A DNA stretch of 64,000 nucleotides. Source: Trichobilharzia regenti. Its lineage: Eukaryota; Platyhelminthes; Trematoda; Strigeidida; Schistosomatidae. Both the position numbers and the translations under genes were made by a program. This document shows positions 22,605 to 34,844 of the stretch, piece by piece (the first letter of the stretch is position 1; the number at the start of each line of letters is the position of its first letter). The notes beneath the pieces are model-generated. The model had not been told where the DNA came from, did no database searches, and saw only the letters and a program-made list of their open reading frames with translations. Where the stretch lies: assembly GCA_944472135.2 (NCBI GenBank), contig OX235270.1, positions 52,519,267-52,583,266 of the forward strand. The letters run 5' to 3'.

Positions 22605-22735
22605 CTGCTTGTTTTCGCCATAGAACTTTGCATATGTGTGCGGCAGTTCAAGTGGCCACACTCCATGTAGCACACAAAGCAAGAGAAGAAAGTAGAAGAA
22701 ATGCATATTAGAGACAGTAAACAGGCAGTAAGTGT
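22605..22735 (-). mobile_element. Inverted fragment of the same LINE 3' UTR
   Basis: The reverse complement matches 22,335-22,456 (CATTTCTTCTACTTTCTTCT, then an ATGGAGTGTGGC-like run and a GCAAAGTTCTATG-like run). With the preceding copy it forms an inverted pair around about 150 nt. Confidence 0.75.
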
Positions 22736-22739
22736 TATA

Positions 22740-23415
22740 AGGAAAGATACATTGGATTCTTGAAAACTACCTGAATATAAATTCCTACATATGTATGGTT
22801 TACCCAAAATAAATAAGCCCGGTAATTCTCTACACCCTATCACCAACACATAAGCTTGCTCAATGGTTAGTGGAATCATTAGACTCAGTCAAAAGACAAT
22901 TCTGTTAGTGTATGTACTAAAAATTCATTTAACATGATTGATTAATTTGATGGTATTAATATTATAAATAATAAAAATATGCATTCTTTTGATGTGAACT
23001 CCTTATTCACTGATCTACATTTATATTTAAAATGACTACATTTCCATAAGTAATTTCCCCATATCTTATTTAAAGGATTTATTATTTCGATGAACTAGCA
23101 GTGTTAGGTTCATATTTTGAAGGTGATTGCTTCCGCCCGTTAAGACCCATTTTAGCAGATATATTTATGTCGTACATTGAGAGTTTATCGCCGGATTTAT
23201 TCGAAAACGTACCACTTTATAGAATATATGTCGACGACATTGCAATCATAAGTGATAAGCCTTGTTCTTCCACCACAATTATAAATAGAATGAACGAAGT
23301 TCAGAATAGCAAATCACTTACGTCTGAAGAGGAGAAAGATAATTGTTTATCTTTCCTAGATATATTGCTCAGTCGACGATATGATAAATCAAAAATATCA
23401 ATAATATTTCGCTAA
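22740..23415 (+). mobile_element. Decayed Penelope-like element fragment
   Basis: A YGLPKINKPGNSLHP-like segment lies near 22,795. A 105-codon open stretch from 23,101 includes LRPILADIFMSYIESL and the RT catalytic block YRIYVDDIAII. These are PLE reverse transcriptase motifs in the right order. The 3' half with the GIY-YIG domain is missing. Confidence 0.72.
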
Positions 23416-24991
23416 CCCGCGTATAAATTTCACAAACTTAACCATCGTTTGCATCACCTAAAACCTTGTTACTTGTAAGTAGTGCAAAAGCATAACAGAA
23501 AAACATTAGGTACAAATTTGTTAGTTGTAGAGTGATTACTTATCATGAATAGATGTAAACATTTAAAGATTACAGCATTTTTTCCACTACAAACATAACT
23601 AAGGAAAAACTATCACCTGGGGAATAACTGAGCTACACGACCTCTGATAATTCATTTGCTCTTCTGAAGGGTCTAAAGTTTCGTTTTGCTAAACACTATC
23701 ATGTTTGTTGAAGGACACTTGAATGAAAAAGTTTAGAAATTAAGTTTAACAATATTTCCAGTATCTGTACATTTCCTAACTCAAACTCATAAGACTTATT
23801 TATGCTCCTTCTAATTCTAATAACAAAGTTTATTTTATTACCTTATGGCATGTGAATTTCAGAATTGAGCAATAAAAATATCTTATATGGAATATTTTTG
23901 TCATCGGACACTAGTTATTAACTAGTGTATTGTGTCTAGTGCTTTGTTTGGTGCGGACTTGATTCTATCAGCCAAATTTGCGATGTGGCCACCACGAAAG
24001 GTGGTTAGCCTTCGCGATGCACTCTAAATTGTTGTTATTAGATTTAAAAGATAAATAAGAAACGATAGTCTCTACCTTAAAATACTAATTGTGGTAAAAT
24101 GTGAATGATATAATGGGATAACTTTTCAGGAGGAACTAGAGTGGAAATTTTTTAAACTGAATTCATTAATAACATGGACCTCAGAGAAATCGGGAAATAA
24201 TGTTTAAGGAAATCTTCAGAGAATGTTTAATGTTGTCCTGTCTTTTGTATTTATACAATCCCTGATACAAAGACCAAAGACAGAATGTCTTACATTTACC
24301 TGTTTCACGTATGATTTTTAGCTGACTACATACCAACAACAATAAATCAAACGGACTACACAACCTCTAAGCTTCATTAACGATCAATATAAATCTGATT
24401 TCAGCTTATAACAAATTAAACTTAATTGAACAGTAAAAGATGTTTAACTAGAGAAAAATTTCAAGCCAATGGTTGTTGTAAATGTGACTCAGGTAGGCAT
24501 TTCATCCAGGAAGTCTTGTGAATAGTATGTCTGAATAACCATTGAGATCTAAACATCCTACCTGTGGTTTCTTGTCAAATCCATTACTCACTTTGGGACT
24601 GGAAAAAACCAGCCACCTCCCATTAAATGTTTCTCAATTGTTATATATCGATTTCACTTTTTTGCTGTGCAAACTTGATTAGCCCCTCTAAACTTAAGAA
24701 CTCTCAGAACCAAAGTCTCAGTAGTGCATGTGATCAGTTGTGATATCCATTACAGTTTCACCTTAAATTAATTAATTCGTCGAGAAAGAAAATGACTCGG
24801 ATTTCGTAAAGACCACCCTAGTCAATGCATTCGATTAGGGTTTACAACCTCATCGATCGACTTACCATACTTAATTAATACTTACTCTACACCTAACAAA
24901 GAACAAAGACATGCGTTATCTTGATTAATTTTTAAAAAAAGCAATTTAGATTATTTCAATGATATTTCATCTTTGTCAAACTTGAAATTAG
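23416..24991. other. Spacer with small palindromes
   Basis: No gene was seen. Near 23,910 lies ACTAGTTATTAACTAGTG, similar to the palindrome near 6450. Near 23,990 lies a small hairpin CCACC-ACGAAA-GGTGG. Both look like worn repeat pieces. Confidence 0.4.
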
Positions 24992-25985
24992 ATTGAGTAA
25001 TGCAATACAAGCCGCAGATAATCAGGATCCAATTCAAAAGTGTATTCAGCCTTCTCCTAATCCATCGACATCTCAACTATCAGCCATTTTTAATCAACCA
25101 GATGTGTATCCACCATCCAAGGAATCAACCATTTCCCAAACCGCTTTAAATATTAAAAAATTTTCAATACAATCAGAAGAAGTGGACCACAATGTCGAAT
25201 TGACAGACAACAGCACACAATTTCCGGTATATGAAAATAAAAAGTCGACTAAATTTGATTGTTATCATTTTAAAAAAGTAGTGCCATTATGCAGTGATAA
25301 AAAGTTGTTACCACTAATCATAATCTGTTCTGTGCTAACTATTTATTCCCTTACCCAATTTGTATCTATTTTTATTTTATTATACCAGTCGATAAAGAAC
25401 CCTTTACTCGCTCATCATATAATCTATTGTTTATTTTTAATTTCATTGATTGTAGAGTTTTATTTCTTATTTACTAGAATTAATAACAGGCATACATTAG
25501 GCGCAATTATGTTTGCCACCTTAGTTATGACTTATGTGATTGTTATTTACAATTTAGCAGTATCATTTAAACAAGTATACCATGTACAATATGTCATACC
25601 AAGTGTGAAGAGTAAGAGAGCTGAATGCATGAACACTCTACAATCACAATCATTATCTGTAACAACTACAACAACAGCGAATAATAATATTAATAATAGT
25701 ACTATTATTGCTACTGCTGATACTATTACCACAAAAATTGCTACTAAAAATGATGTCAGTAACCTAAACACTACTATTAATGCAAATACGTATACACTTT
25801 GCCCTATATTATGGATTAGTAAATGTGATGCCGTATGCGAAAACAATGAATCCGCTGTAGTTTATATCTTACTTATTTTAAATATTTTTAATTTTATAAT
25901 TCCATTATTAAGTTTATTATTTCTAATATATTGTCTATATTCAGAAGAATATGATAGTACAAATGATGAACACTGTGAAGCATAA
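24992..25985 (+). CDS. Exon for an unidentified four-helix membrane protein
   Basis: An open stretch of about 330 codons ends in TAA at 25,983. It has four hydrophobic segments. The first three lie close together at about residues 103-130, 142-163 and 170-190, and the fourth at about 293-315. A hydrophilic N-terminus precedes them. Between helices 3 and 4 lies a Thr/Asn/Ile-rich low-complexity loop with several Cys (CPILW, CDAVC). The nominal first codon is a TTG, and no in-frame ATG precedes the helices. An AG at 24,990-24,991 (GAAATTAG) makes a good splice acceptor, so this is probably the last coding exon of a multi-exon gene whose start lies upstream. The topology recalls tetraspan or MARVEL-like proteins, but I recognise no family signature. 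Codon use and clean openness in AT-rich DNA support a real gene. Confidence 0.6.
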
Positions 25986-27174
25986 GAAATAAACAAAGTC
26001 ACAAGAATGCAAATACCAGTATATGTATTTATTGATTTCTATCGGTATTTGCTTTAAGGTGAATTATTGAGTGAACTAATGGCTGAGAGAAGAGATCACG
26101 AGAAAGAGTTTCATACTTCTTTAATGAAAAGTTGGGCAAGATTTTAAATCTTAAAAAGCCGAGTTACTAATGGGAATCAAACTGTTCATTTTTTATAATG
26201 AAATAAAAAAAGCTAGAGAAATACAAGGAGGAAGAGAAAGGTGATTTTAATCAATGACACACAGACACAGTCAAGCATTAAGTGCCTATCGGATGCAGAC
26301 AAAAATAAACTTCGAATGTAAACATCCTTGCCTAATAATAATTATGTAAGCGGAAATAATGTATAGGCATTATAAAATTTGAAAATCACAACAAAATATA
26401 ATAAATAAATAAATTTTGGATACTAAAGTGAATGATATGTTCTTGCTTTACTAAATAACAATTAAATACATATAAATTTTCAAGCTTGAAAATGTTTTAT
26501 AAGCATTGTGAGTACTCCTGCTTAATACTGTTGTGAAGATGTTGAATGAGCAATGCACCAAATAGCAATTCGCAATTTACACCATTCGATGTGAAATTTC
26601 ACTACAGTTTCATTTGGAAACCGGCATTATTCAGATCACAGCAAGTAGACTGCTTGATACGATAAATATCAATCAAGAAAGTAAACATAAATGCTCCACG
26701 CTACATACTACTCATTAGTATGAATAGTTGGATGCCATTCAAATAAACCAGATCGAAGTGAAACTGATAAGTCTTCGTTTGGTCTTTAGATCACCTCAGT
26801 CTGACTAGCAATCACTACCAGTTGATGCCGATGGTATCCAACTACTCACATCAATCAGTCAGTAGTATATATAGTAATGCATTTAACCGTTGCACTGTAA
26901 TATCGGATGGCATAAAATATGCATACCATAACAGAGTTTATTCAATCCCTAGGTTAACTACACCACAAGAATCATATAAAGTATATAAAACATAATACTC
27001 TAAGAATCACCCTATATGAAATATATATAACTTTGAAAAGACATTCAACCTAATTGACTGTGAAGAAACTCGACATTTTTTCAACACTTCCGAGTGAAGT
27101 ACTACAAACATTTGTAAACCTCATTCAATAGCTATATGATGATGCTACATGCAAAGTAACTCGCAAATAAAAGA
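25986..27174. other. 3' flank and spacer
   Basis: An AATAAA occurs at 25,988, too close to the stop to be the likely poly(A) signal. The region near 26,740-26,880 shares worn similarity with 39,170-39,300 (CTGACTAGCA...CAACTACTCA), probably an old repeat. Confidence 0.4.
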
Positions 27175-27500
27175 CAGGATTGAGATAAGACTGCCTATCA
27201 TCTATGATCTTCCTACTAGCGGTGCACCGGAACATGTAGTGAACCGTGTGAATTGAGATGGGCATACATTTGAACCATAAAAGGACCTTAGAAGATCTGG
27301 ATTTTGCAAATGAGTTATGTCTCACGTCTCGCACACTCGATGGTATAAGAGTGCAAAACAACAAGTTGATAGAAGGGGCAGCGAAGATCAAAATTTCAGG
27401 CGAGCACAGGAAATACAGAAGTGAGAAAGATATCCAACCAACTACAAACACCAATAATCATGGATAGGAGAAATCTAAAGGCAGTCATCTCTTTCACCTC
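27175..27500 (+). mobile_element. Decayed RTE (SR2-like) RT fragment
   Basis: The peptide LEDLDFANELCLTSRT in the frame from 27,258 corresponds to the RT catalytic block of RTE elements (LDDLDFADDL-like). The catalytic Asp pair is altered to N-E. The rest is too worn to follow. Confidence 0.6.
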
Positions 27501-28906
27501 ATTGGGCAGTTACCAGAAAGTGTTAACAGATAAAATTTGCAAATATATAGTGGGCTTTGTACTAAATAAATAATCACACTACTGATGCAGAGTGTGACTG
27601 CATTTTACAAATGGCTGATCAACGTAAACTTAAACTGACAGTTGCAAGTCACTTAGAAAACGTTAGTGAGACAAATACAGTTACCTTTGAAGATATATAT
27701 ATATATACAAGAGACGGTACTTTCCACTATTTGTGTTTTACGCAATGAGTGAATCAGACACGCCATTCCACTACTAATGCATTAATACAGTCAGTGAGAG
27801 AAAGAGATACTTCCGACATCCTAAATATTAATACTCCTAAAACTAACGTTAAATAAACTGCAGAGGACACGAATGAAACAGCACGGGTAACAAGGTAAGG
27901 CTTAGACTTTGAATTATACTTGTCGATAGACGACATTACATTATATTATATGAGACAGAAAATATTAAAAAAGTTAGCGAATACTTTTCTTTTTTGTCTG
28001 GGCTAACATTAATCATAAGTCGAATAGTGTTTAACTTTCTTAAACAATTATGCGGAGGAAAATATAGAACACTTTAAACACACGCAGAGGAATAGGCACA
28101 CATGAGACGAGTGGAACACAAAGTAAATAACAACACGTAGTCAACTAAACATCACGATTTTTATTTTATGCTTTCTACGAAATAAATAAATAAAGCGATT
28201 ACATTAATTACTTAATTAGTGCTCATGTTAAAGTTAAAAAAATAAATAATAATAAGCTGCTTTAAATAATAAGCTGACAAACTAGTAATAAGAAAGGAGG
28301 TAAACATTAAATTATGACTGTAGCGACAAATTTCAGCTAACATCATATATAAATGTATATATTAATACGATAATATCTGGATGAAACTCTTATATAAGTC
28401 AGTTACTAGCTAAAAGTGAAATAAAACTGAAATAATTAAAATTTATGAGTATGAGAATGAAAGACATGGAATAATGAAATCTAATTTTTTTAAATATCTG
28501 GGTGTAACTAAATAACAAAAACGTTCACATAATAGGTATAGTTAACATAAAAAACAATGAAGACTATAAAACTTGATGTCATAAGAAAACAAAATCAACT
28601 GGGAAAACTACAAAGAAAATAAATGTAGAAGGGATATTGTGAGGTGAAGGACAGTGCATAGAATAACGAGTAACAGAGGTGATATGTCCGAAAATCTAAG
28701 GGGAGAACTTTTTTACAATTTTGAGTCTAAAAATAAATGATATTAGTATTATGATAATATAAATGTCATGGGGATCCTTCTTTATTTGTTTCTTATGACA
28801 AAAGGTTCTTCTGAAGCACATTTATTTGTCCATGATACAAATGAAAATACATATTGTTCTTCGCTTTGTAAAAAAAGAAGCAAAATCAAAACAACTGCTA
28901 AACGTA
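27501..28906. other. AT-rich spacer
   Basis: No recognised gene or repeat. Very AT-rich. Confidence 0.4.
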
Positions 28907-29252
28907 CTAGCATTGTGTAACTTCATTTGTAGGCGTGCAAGGTGGAGAATCCATGGACAGCTGTGTACGAAGCGAGGAAGGTTCCTTAGGATTTTTATTA
29001 TTATCATTATTATCACCATCACGGTGACTTGGAGATGATAAAATAGATAATGTACTATTAGTGCTGTCAGACATTTGTGATATTGAATTTCGGTGGTGTT
29101 TAGTACACAATTGGTGATTTGAATGGTGCTTAATTTGTTGTGATTTAGACATAATTTCATCGGATAAAGATTGGCTACCCAGACCAACGACTAGATCATG
29201 ACCAACACCGATACTTGCGTCAGTACTGTAAGCAACTGCATAGCCAAACAAC
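28907..29252 (-). CDS. Probable 3'-terminal exon, unidentified protein
   Basis: On the minus strand about 115 open codons end in TAG. They are preceded by a pyrimidine-rich tract and candidate acceptors (TTCGTTCAG and GTTTAGCAG). The peptide starts FGYAVAYSTDASIGVGHDL. It then becomes rich in Ser, Asn, His and Gln, and ends with a TPTNEVTQC tail. Its composition differs from the chance frames around it and looks like a cytoplasmic tail. The upstream exon was not found. It is convergent with the gene at 24,992 and could be the last exon of a gene further right, conceivably the JIP-like gene, but no sequence similarity supports that. Confidence 0.4.
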
Positions 29253-29684
29253 CTGCTAAACCTGAACGAAACAGGAAATAAATTGAAAAGTTATATATAA
29301 TGAATCCGGAAATGACTATGAGTATCAATAACTTAATAGCGCTAGACATTGACTTACTGATAATTGAAAACACTTATAGTAGACAGTCCCCACATTGTAC
29401 TAATAACACCAACAATAGTAGAATACTTTTATGAAACAACTATATTTACAATTCGCCAACAAACAAACAGAATTGATATTGGTGTTTCTTATAAATTTCA
29501 CTGAATCATCTGTGTTATGCGCAAAACAAAGTCATGAATAAAACATCTATGTAAAGATAATATGAAATGTTAAATTTTAATATACTTTATCTACATTACT
29601 ATAAATGCTATCGTGCTTTAAGCTTAAAATATGCCTTCTAACCTACACCCGGAATACATTAAAGTTTATAAACATTGTTACATA
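29253..29684. other. Probable intron or spacer
   Basis: AT-rich. If the preceding exon is real, this is its upstream intron. Nothing else was recognised. Confidence 0.35.
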
Positions 29685-29990
29685 GTACATGAAGAGGTTC
29701 ATTAACAGTTGTCTTCGCTCACTACTCAAGATCAGATGGCCAGAAAAGATCAGCAACAAAGATCTCTGGGAGCGAACCAACCAGGAACCGATTGTGAGAC
29801 AAATAGGCAGGAAGAAATGGAGGTGGACTGGCCATACGCTGAGGAAACCATCAAGTGACATCACTAGACAAGCCATTGCTCGAGTGGAACCCGAAAGGGA
29901 AGCGGCTAGTTGGCAGAAAACAGAAGGCAATGGAGACGCGCAGCCGAAGCCCTATGTTCCTCTAGGAATTAAAGGATATAATAATAATAC
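29685..29990 (+). mobile_element. 3' end of an RTE (SR2-like) LINE
   Basis: The open frame from 29,689 contains [27 protein letters not shown] and [12 protein letters not shown], a well-known C-terminal stretch of SR2/RTE proteins. It ends in an AATAATAAT tail. The copy is 5'-truncated to about 300 nt, but its frame is nearly clean, so it is younger than the other RTE pieces here. Confidence 0.8.
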
Positions 29991-30656
29991 ATGAAGAGGC
30001 GTTTTAAGCAACTCACAGCCTTTATAAAACTTAAATTATTAATTCTTTATCAGGGATATACAGTGGCAAAGAACAGATAGTTAATTAAATCAGTTGACGC
30101 ATCAGTTTTGTTCCTTATGTTTTTGCATAGGGGAATATGTGTGATAATAAACTATACCCTTAAATATCCTACCACGAATGAGCACCACTTGGACAAACGT
30201 AAAAATAAAGTATTTTTGATGCAATTGGCCGCATACATTGGCATAAAATCATAAGAATGCTATTTTGTATGATTAACTTTGAAGCCTAAGACCTAGATAT
30301 GACTATGAAACAACATTTTGTCACAGATCAGCAAGAACTCTGAATCCGTCCAAATAAATACATAGCACAAATTTCTCCAATTCAAAATTTAGTGCCGAAT
30401 ATCTAAATAACATATTACAAGTTGGAGATAATGACTAATCAATAAGCTAGTGTAGAATGGACAGGAACTAGTGGAAAGGTTATACAGTAGTTTTGTATAA
30501 GATGTGTGTGAAAAAGCAATGTTATTAATAAACAGTCATAGAGTGGTAATAAAATGTGGATGGTGGGAATAGTAATAGTAATAAAAGTATTAAGAACAAT
30601 AATAATAATAGTGAACTTACATATTAAAAGAGAGGAGGAAAATTATAGTAGGAAAT
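29991..30656. other. Spacer
   Basis: AT-rich, with AAT-rich patches near 30,595. No gene was recognised. Confidence 0.4.
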
Positions 30657-32722
30657 TTACTCTGGCCATGGTAGGGCCAGAGAATGTATGTATCGTTTTT
30701 GTATGCACAGGTCCGGTTTTAGGTCTCGAATAGCTAATGCCTCAGCTATATACAGATGTAGTATACGGAGTCCTTTTGTACGATATTGAGGGATTCTGTG
30801 TACCACTGTGAAGCATTCTTGTGGGGGTGCTCGATGTCCGGAGATGACAAGGTGTTCGAGGATTGAGCTGTTGCTATTCTTCTTTTCTCCTCTGGCTAAC
30901 CAAGCTGGGCAGTGTTCCAAGATACGTTTGTGGACTTGACGTTGCGTACGGTCGATATACTTTGCTCCACATGAGCAAGTAAACTGATAAATACACATTG
31001 AAGTGGCCAAAAGCGGTATCTTGTCCTTAACGTTAGACTGGATTAAACTGTCTGCAGGAGAATGTTATGCGTAGAGTGGCTGTTGGGAATGTCTTCTTCA
31101 GACTTTTTGAAAGACGGTTTCTGAGAATTTCCGCTGCGATATCACCTTTGAATTCTAGGTTCATGAAGAGAGCCTTCTTAGGAACCGTTGTGATATTTGA
31201 CACCAGAGGCTTCTCCTTTATGTTTTTGTCGATGAATCTTGGTGGATACCCATTCTCTAGTACGGTTTCACGCAATAAATTTAATTCTTTCTCTACCGTG
31301 TCTTCCGAGCAGATTTTTCTAATCCTTGAGCACAATGTACGTGCCAAGTTTCTCTTTCGGATCAGTGGAACAAAGCTCTGGAAGTTGATAAACTGTCCAG
31401 TCCATGTTGGCTTACAGTATATCAATCTTTGGATCGTACAGTTGTGTCTTCTGGTGAGTAGTACATCGAGGAATGGAAATGAGTTGTTCGATTCGCGTTC
31501 TAAGATGAATCTTATTGATGGATGCGCTGCGTGCGTTGAAGGTTTTGAGGAGAGAATCTAAATTACATTTTTCACCACATTATAAACGTATCATCTACGT
31601 AAGTGCAGTTTACTTATCAAGGGATCAAGGATGTTGTTTTCAAGATTCGCCATGAAACAGTTGGCTAGGAGTGGACCGAGAGGGGACCCCATGGCTACTC
31701 CATCTTTCTGTACATAGAACTGTTCATTGAATTTGAACTGGATATTGAACGTACATCTGAGAAGAAGTTCCTTCAGGAGTTTATGGGGAGAGGAACTTCT
31801 ATGTTGTTGATTTCGATGTAATTACAAATGAAGCGTATTGTTTCAGTTAGGGGGATACTTGTAAATAGAGAGGCGACATCTAATGAGATCATTTGTCTTT
31901 CACACACGTTGACGTCCTTCACTAAGTCGATGAAGTCAAATGTATCTTTGAGGCTATATTTCGTCATATGTCTTTTAACTGGTTCGAGGATATCAGCTAG
32001 CCACTTCGCGATTTGGTGATATGGTGAGTTAACCATGTCTATGACCGGTCGAAGTGGGACATTCTCTTTATGCACTTTACGCAGTCCATACAGTCTTGAA
32101 ATAGTTGAACTGCATGGTTTTATTTGCTTATAAACTTCCGGTGTTATGACTGAATCTTCTTTCATTCTCTTCAGCAATTTTGTAAGTAGGTTTTCTGTTC
32201 TTTCGGTTGTGTTTTCCTGGTTGGATGATTCAAAGAATTTGGTTTTGTCTGATAGTATATTTCTTACTCTGTAGACTACTTTGAAGTTTGTTTGGGGTGC
32301 AGCTGTTGCGCTCACTCAAGAAGACTTTCTTCGCAACTGAACTACGACTAACTTTCTCCACAAAACCTATGATTCATGTGAACGTGAAGGATAAGCTACC
32401 ACTGTTGGCCTCATCAATGTGTAGTTATCAATTCACCTGCTCGTGTGGAGCCAGGTATATCGGCCGTACCCAGCGTTCGCTTTCCAAGCGTATCACCGAA
32501 AACTTACCAGCATGGTTTTACAAAGGAGAAAAACGATGTCCCCGCAGCTCCATCTTAGAACATCTGATAGAATCCGGACACCAAGCTGATAGTATATTTG
32601 TCAATTTCTCATTATAATCGGATCTATTCATCACTAAAATCCCACTGCCCTTATCAGGACGGACGAGGATTATGTCTTTATTTTCTTGAAGTTGTTCAAG
32701 TAGTCTTCTGTGTTCTTCCAAT
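30657..32722 (-). mobile_element. Penelope-like element, broken
   Basis: Read leftwards from 32,722, it has an N-terminal block with ENKDIILVRPDKGSGILVM and an RT region with YGLRKVHK, PLRPVIDMVNSPYH, AKWLADILEP and SLDVASLFTSIPL. RT motifs MGSPLGPLLAN (about 31,690) and Y-V-D-D (31,601-31,590) follow in other frames. A post-RT block (RKRNLARTLCSRIRKI) leads to a C-terminal GIY-YIG endonuclease (YQFTCSCGAKYIDRTQR, then CIQK). The YIG triplet reads YID, so the nuclease is probably impaired. Frames break between 31,770 and 31,430. An inverted PLE piece interrupts it at 32,263-32,585. PLEs move by target-primed reverse transcription, and the GIY-YIG domain nicks the target. Confidence 0.85.
32263..32585 (+). 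mobile_element. Opposite-strand PLE fragment inserted in the PLE
   Basis: Plus-strand translation gives a GIY-YIG start (YQFTCSCGARYIGRTQR) with the intact YIG triplet, from a different PLE copy. The piece is flanked by the 14-nt direct repeat CTGATAGTATATTT (32,249-32,262 and 32,586-32,599). This is a likely target-site duplication and shows that the piece inserted into the older minus-strand element. Confidence 0.8.
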
Positions 32723-33424
32723 CTTGACAGCTGTTACAAGTACAGTCGTACGCAACCGAGCCACCGTTATCTACTGACCAAAGAACGCAGAAGACAACTT
32801 AAGTGTCTTAACCAACTATCCTCATTTTCACAAATAAATGCCCATATAAGTGAATAGCGCTATAAAACAATAGCAAACAATTATAATAAGTAATCTAGGA
32901 GAGATTAGTTTACATCGTATTACGACCAAAATATTGATGGGATCATCAATCCTGCGTCAATACAAACATTAGACTCTGAAATAAGGTTGTCTGTAATAGT
33001 CCTGGCTACAAATCAGTGCTGTAAATCAATAGTTTTAAATTGAGAGAGAGAAAATGTATTCAAAGTATTGGTTAAGCTTAGGGTACTCACGCTTGAATGA
33101 TTATTATGGTTCTCAAAACTGTGATTATTAATCAATACAATTGAACCATAACTTTAAAAAATGAAACCTGATATAATAAATATTATGAAATTTAACGAAG
33201 TGTTTTCATATCGGTGAAACCCAATAATAAGTTTGGAATGCTGTAATTTGTAAAATATTCAGAGAGCAGATGTAAAATTTGTACAACCGATTCTCGTTAA
33301 CAAGATGTAATAAATACACAAATCAAAATGACATATATATCAAGATTCTGTTGTCAGTGCTTCATAGAAATTGATCATATTCTATCATGTTAAATATACA
33401 GGCAGACAAAATATGTTTTCAAGT
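32723..33424. other. Spacer, possibly PLE 5' flank
   Basis: The first 100 bases may still belong to the PLE 5' region. Beyond that nothing was recognised. Confidence 0.35.
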
Positions 33425-33725
33425 TTGACCACGGATTGATATCAGTTAGAGAACCACTGAAAACCAGGGAGTTACCGGAGAAATAATCACCGGTGACACT
33501 GGCCGGTGGTCATGCTAAATTCACGAATCGGTAGGAGTTACAATTCATGGGCCATTGAGTCAGGGCCCAGCAGCTGCATGGTCTTTGAGCTTGCCTTGTA
33601 ACTGGAAGGTTCTAGGTTCGAAGCCCAGAAGGTGCGTACTACAGATGGGCCCCAAACTAGGAAGAAAAAGCTGACCAGTATTTCCTGGTTTCCAATGTTT
33701 CTCTAAATGATATCAGTAGACGCAC
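33425..33725 (+). repeat. tRNA-headed SINE with terminal inverted tails
   Basis: The head has B-box-like GGTTCGAAGCCC, followed by a worn hammerhead domain (CAGATGG, stem CCCAAACTAGG, GAAAAA). The left end (TGATATCAGTTAGAGAACC) is the reverse complement of the right-end tail (33,687-33,717). The same architecture is seen at 680-1066. Confidence 0.7.
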
Positions 33726-33844
33726 CTTATTTGTACAAAGTACTCATAACTCATCTTGTTGTTAGCATTCAGTTGACACATTCATACATATGTTTAATGA
33801 TGAGTAAATGAACTCCTACTTAAACACGATATTATTCGTTTGAT

Positions 33845-34025
33845 GCAGACTAATAGTAAAATCCAGGATGTGCATTTCATCCAGTCTTTAACCCACCATC
33901 CGGATGTACCTGCATTATACAGTGAGTGATGATGTTCTGACTGAGAAGTGAAACCAGAACCCTTCGTTTCAAACATCAAAGCGTTAACTACCAGGCCACA
34001 AGGGTCACCACTTGTTATTATTTGG
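33845..34025 (-). repeat. Smα-like SINE, minus strand
   Basis: On the minus strand a worn tRNA-like head is followed by GCAGGTACATCC and a hammerhead remnant ending GGATGAAATGCACATCCTGG. The schistosome Smα consensus has GACGAAACGCGCGTCCTGG at this place. The changes are mostly CG to TG/CA. Confidence 0.6.
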
Positions 34026-34264
34026 GAGTATCGGATTCCACTGCTAGTTACCATCATACAGAATTGAATCATGTTAATCTGCAGACATCGTTAAATCGTC
34101 TGTATTTGAAGCTGCTACATCAACAGAGACTGAGTATTTCAGTACAATACTATCAGTCACTGAGTAATACAAATTAACTCAAATAAATAACTCTACTTGC
34201 AAAGAATAATTTTCAATTATAGGAATAAAATTCGATTTCTGGCTGACACAATCTTAACTTTTAC

Positions 34265-34400
34265 TTAGCCGGTAATAAGTCCAACGAAGAGGGGAAGCTT
34301 GGGTGAGGCTAGCAACCCTACCCCGTAGAAAGTAACACCACTAGTAATGAAACTTTAAAGATCAAGCTCTATTTTCCACTCGGAACATAAAAGAATAAAA
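34265..34400 (+). repeat. SINE 3' segment shared with 55,965-56,150
   Basis: Blocks GGCTAGCAACC, AACACCAC, AATGAAACTT and TTCCACTCGGAA followed by an A-rich tail occur in the same order near 56,070-56,155. The tRNA-like head is not present in this copy. Confidence 0.5.
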
Positions 34401-34844
34401 AAGAGGATTAAATGTCATCATAAATGGGTGATGCTCATTGGATTATTAGTGCGAAGTCACAAAAACAAAAGAGTAAGAATAATTAGAAAAATGACCTTAC
34501 GAAAGACGAAGGATACACTACGAATATAAAAAGACGAAGATAAAACACAAATGCCAGAAGTTTTCACTTTGAATAATTTCTGATAACTTCTCAAGAAGAA
34601 TAGAATAATTTATTGGATCGCCAGTAGATGTAAAGTGGGTGTAAAATAAATTTATCTACGTGTTATACTCCACACTTACAACTACTCTACTTTTTCTGAC
34701 TAACATTACAGTTAGCGAATGGAGCATAGTATGAACATGATGGGATTACTTAACAATGAGACCAGAGTCAAAATAGTACTGAGATCAGCATAAAAAGATT
34801 TCTGCTATCCTTCAACACGTCCCTCTGAACATATCACATAATTA

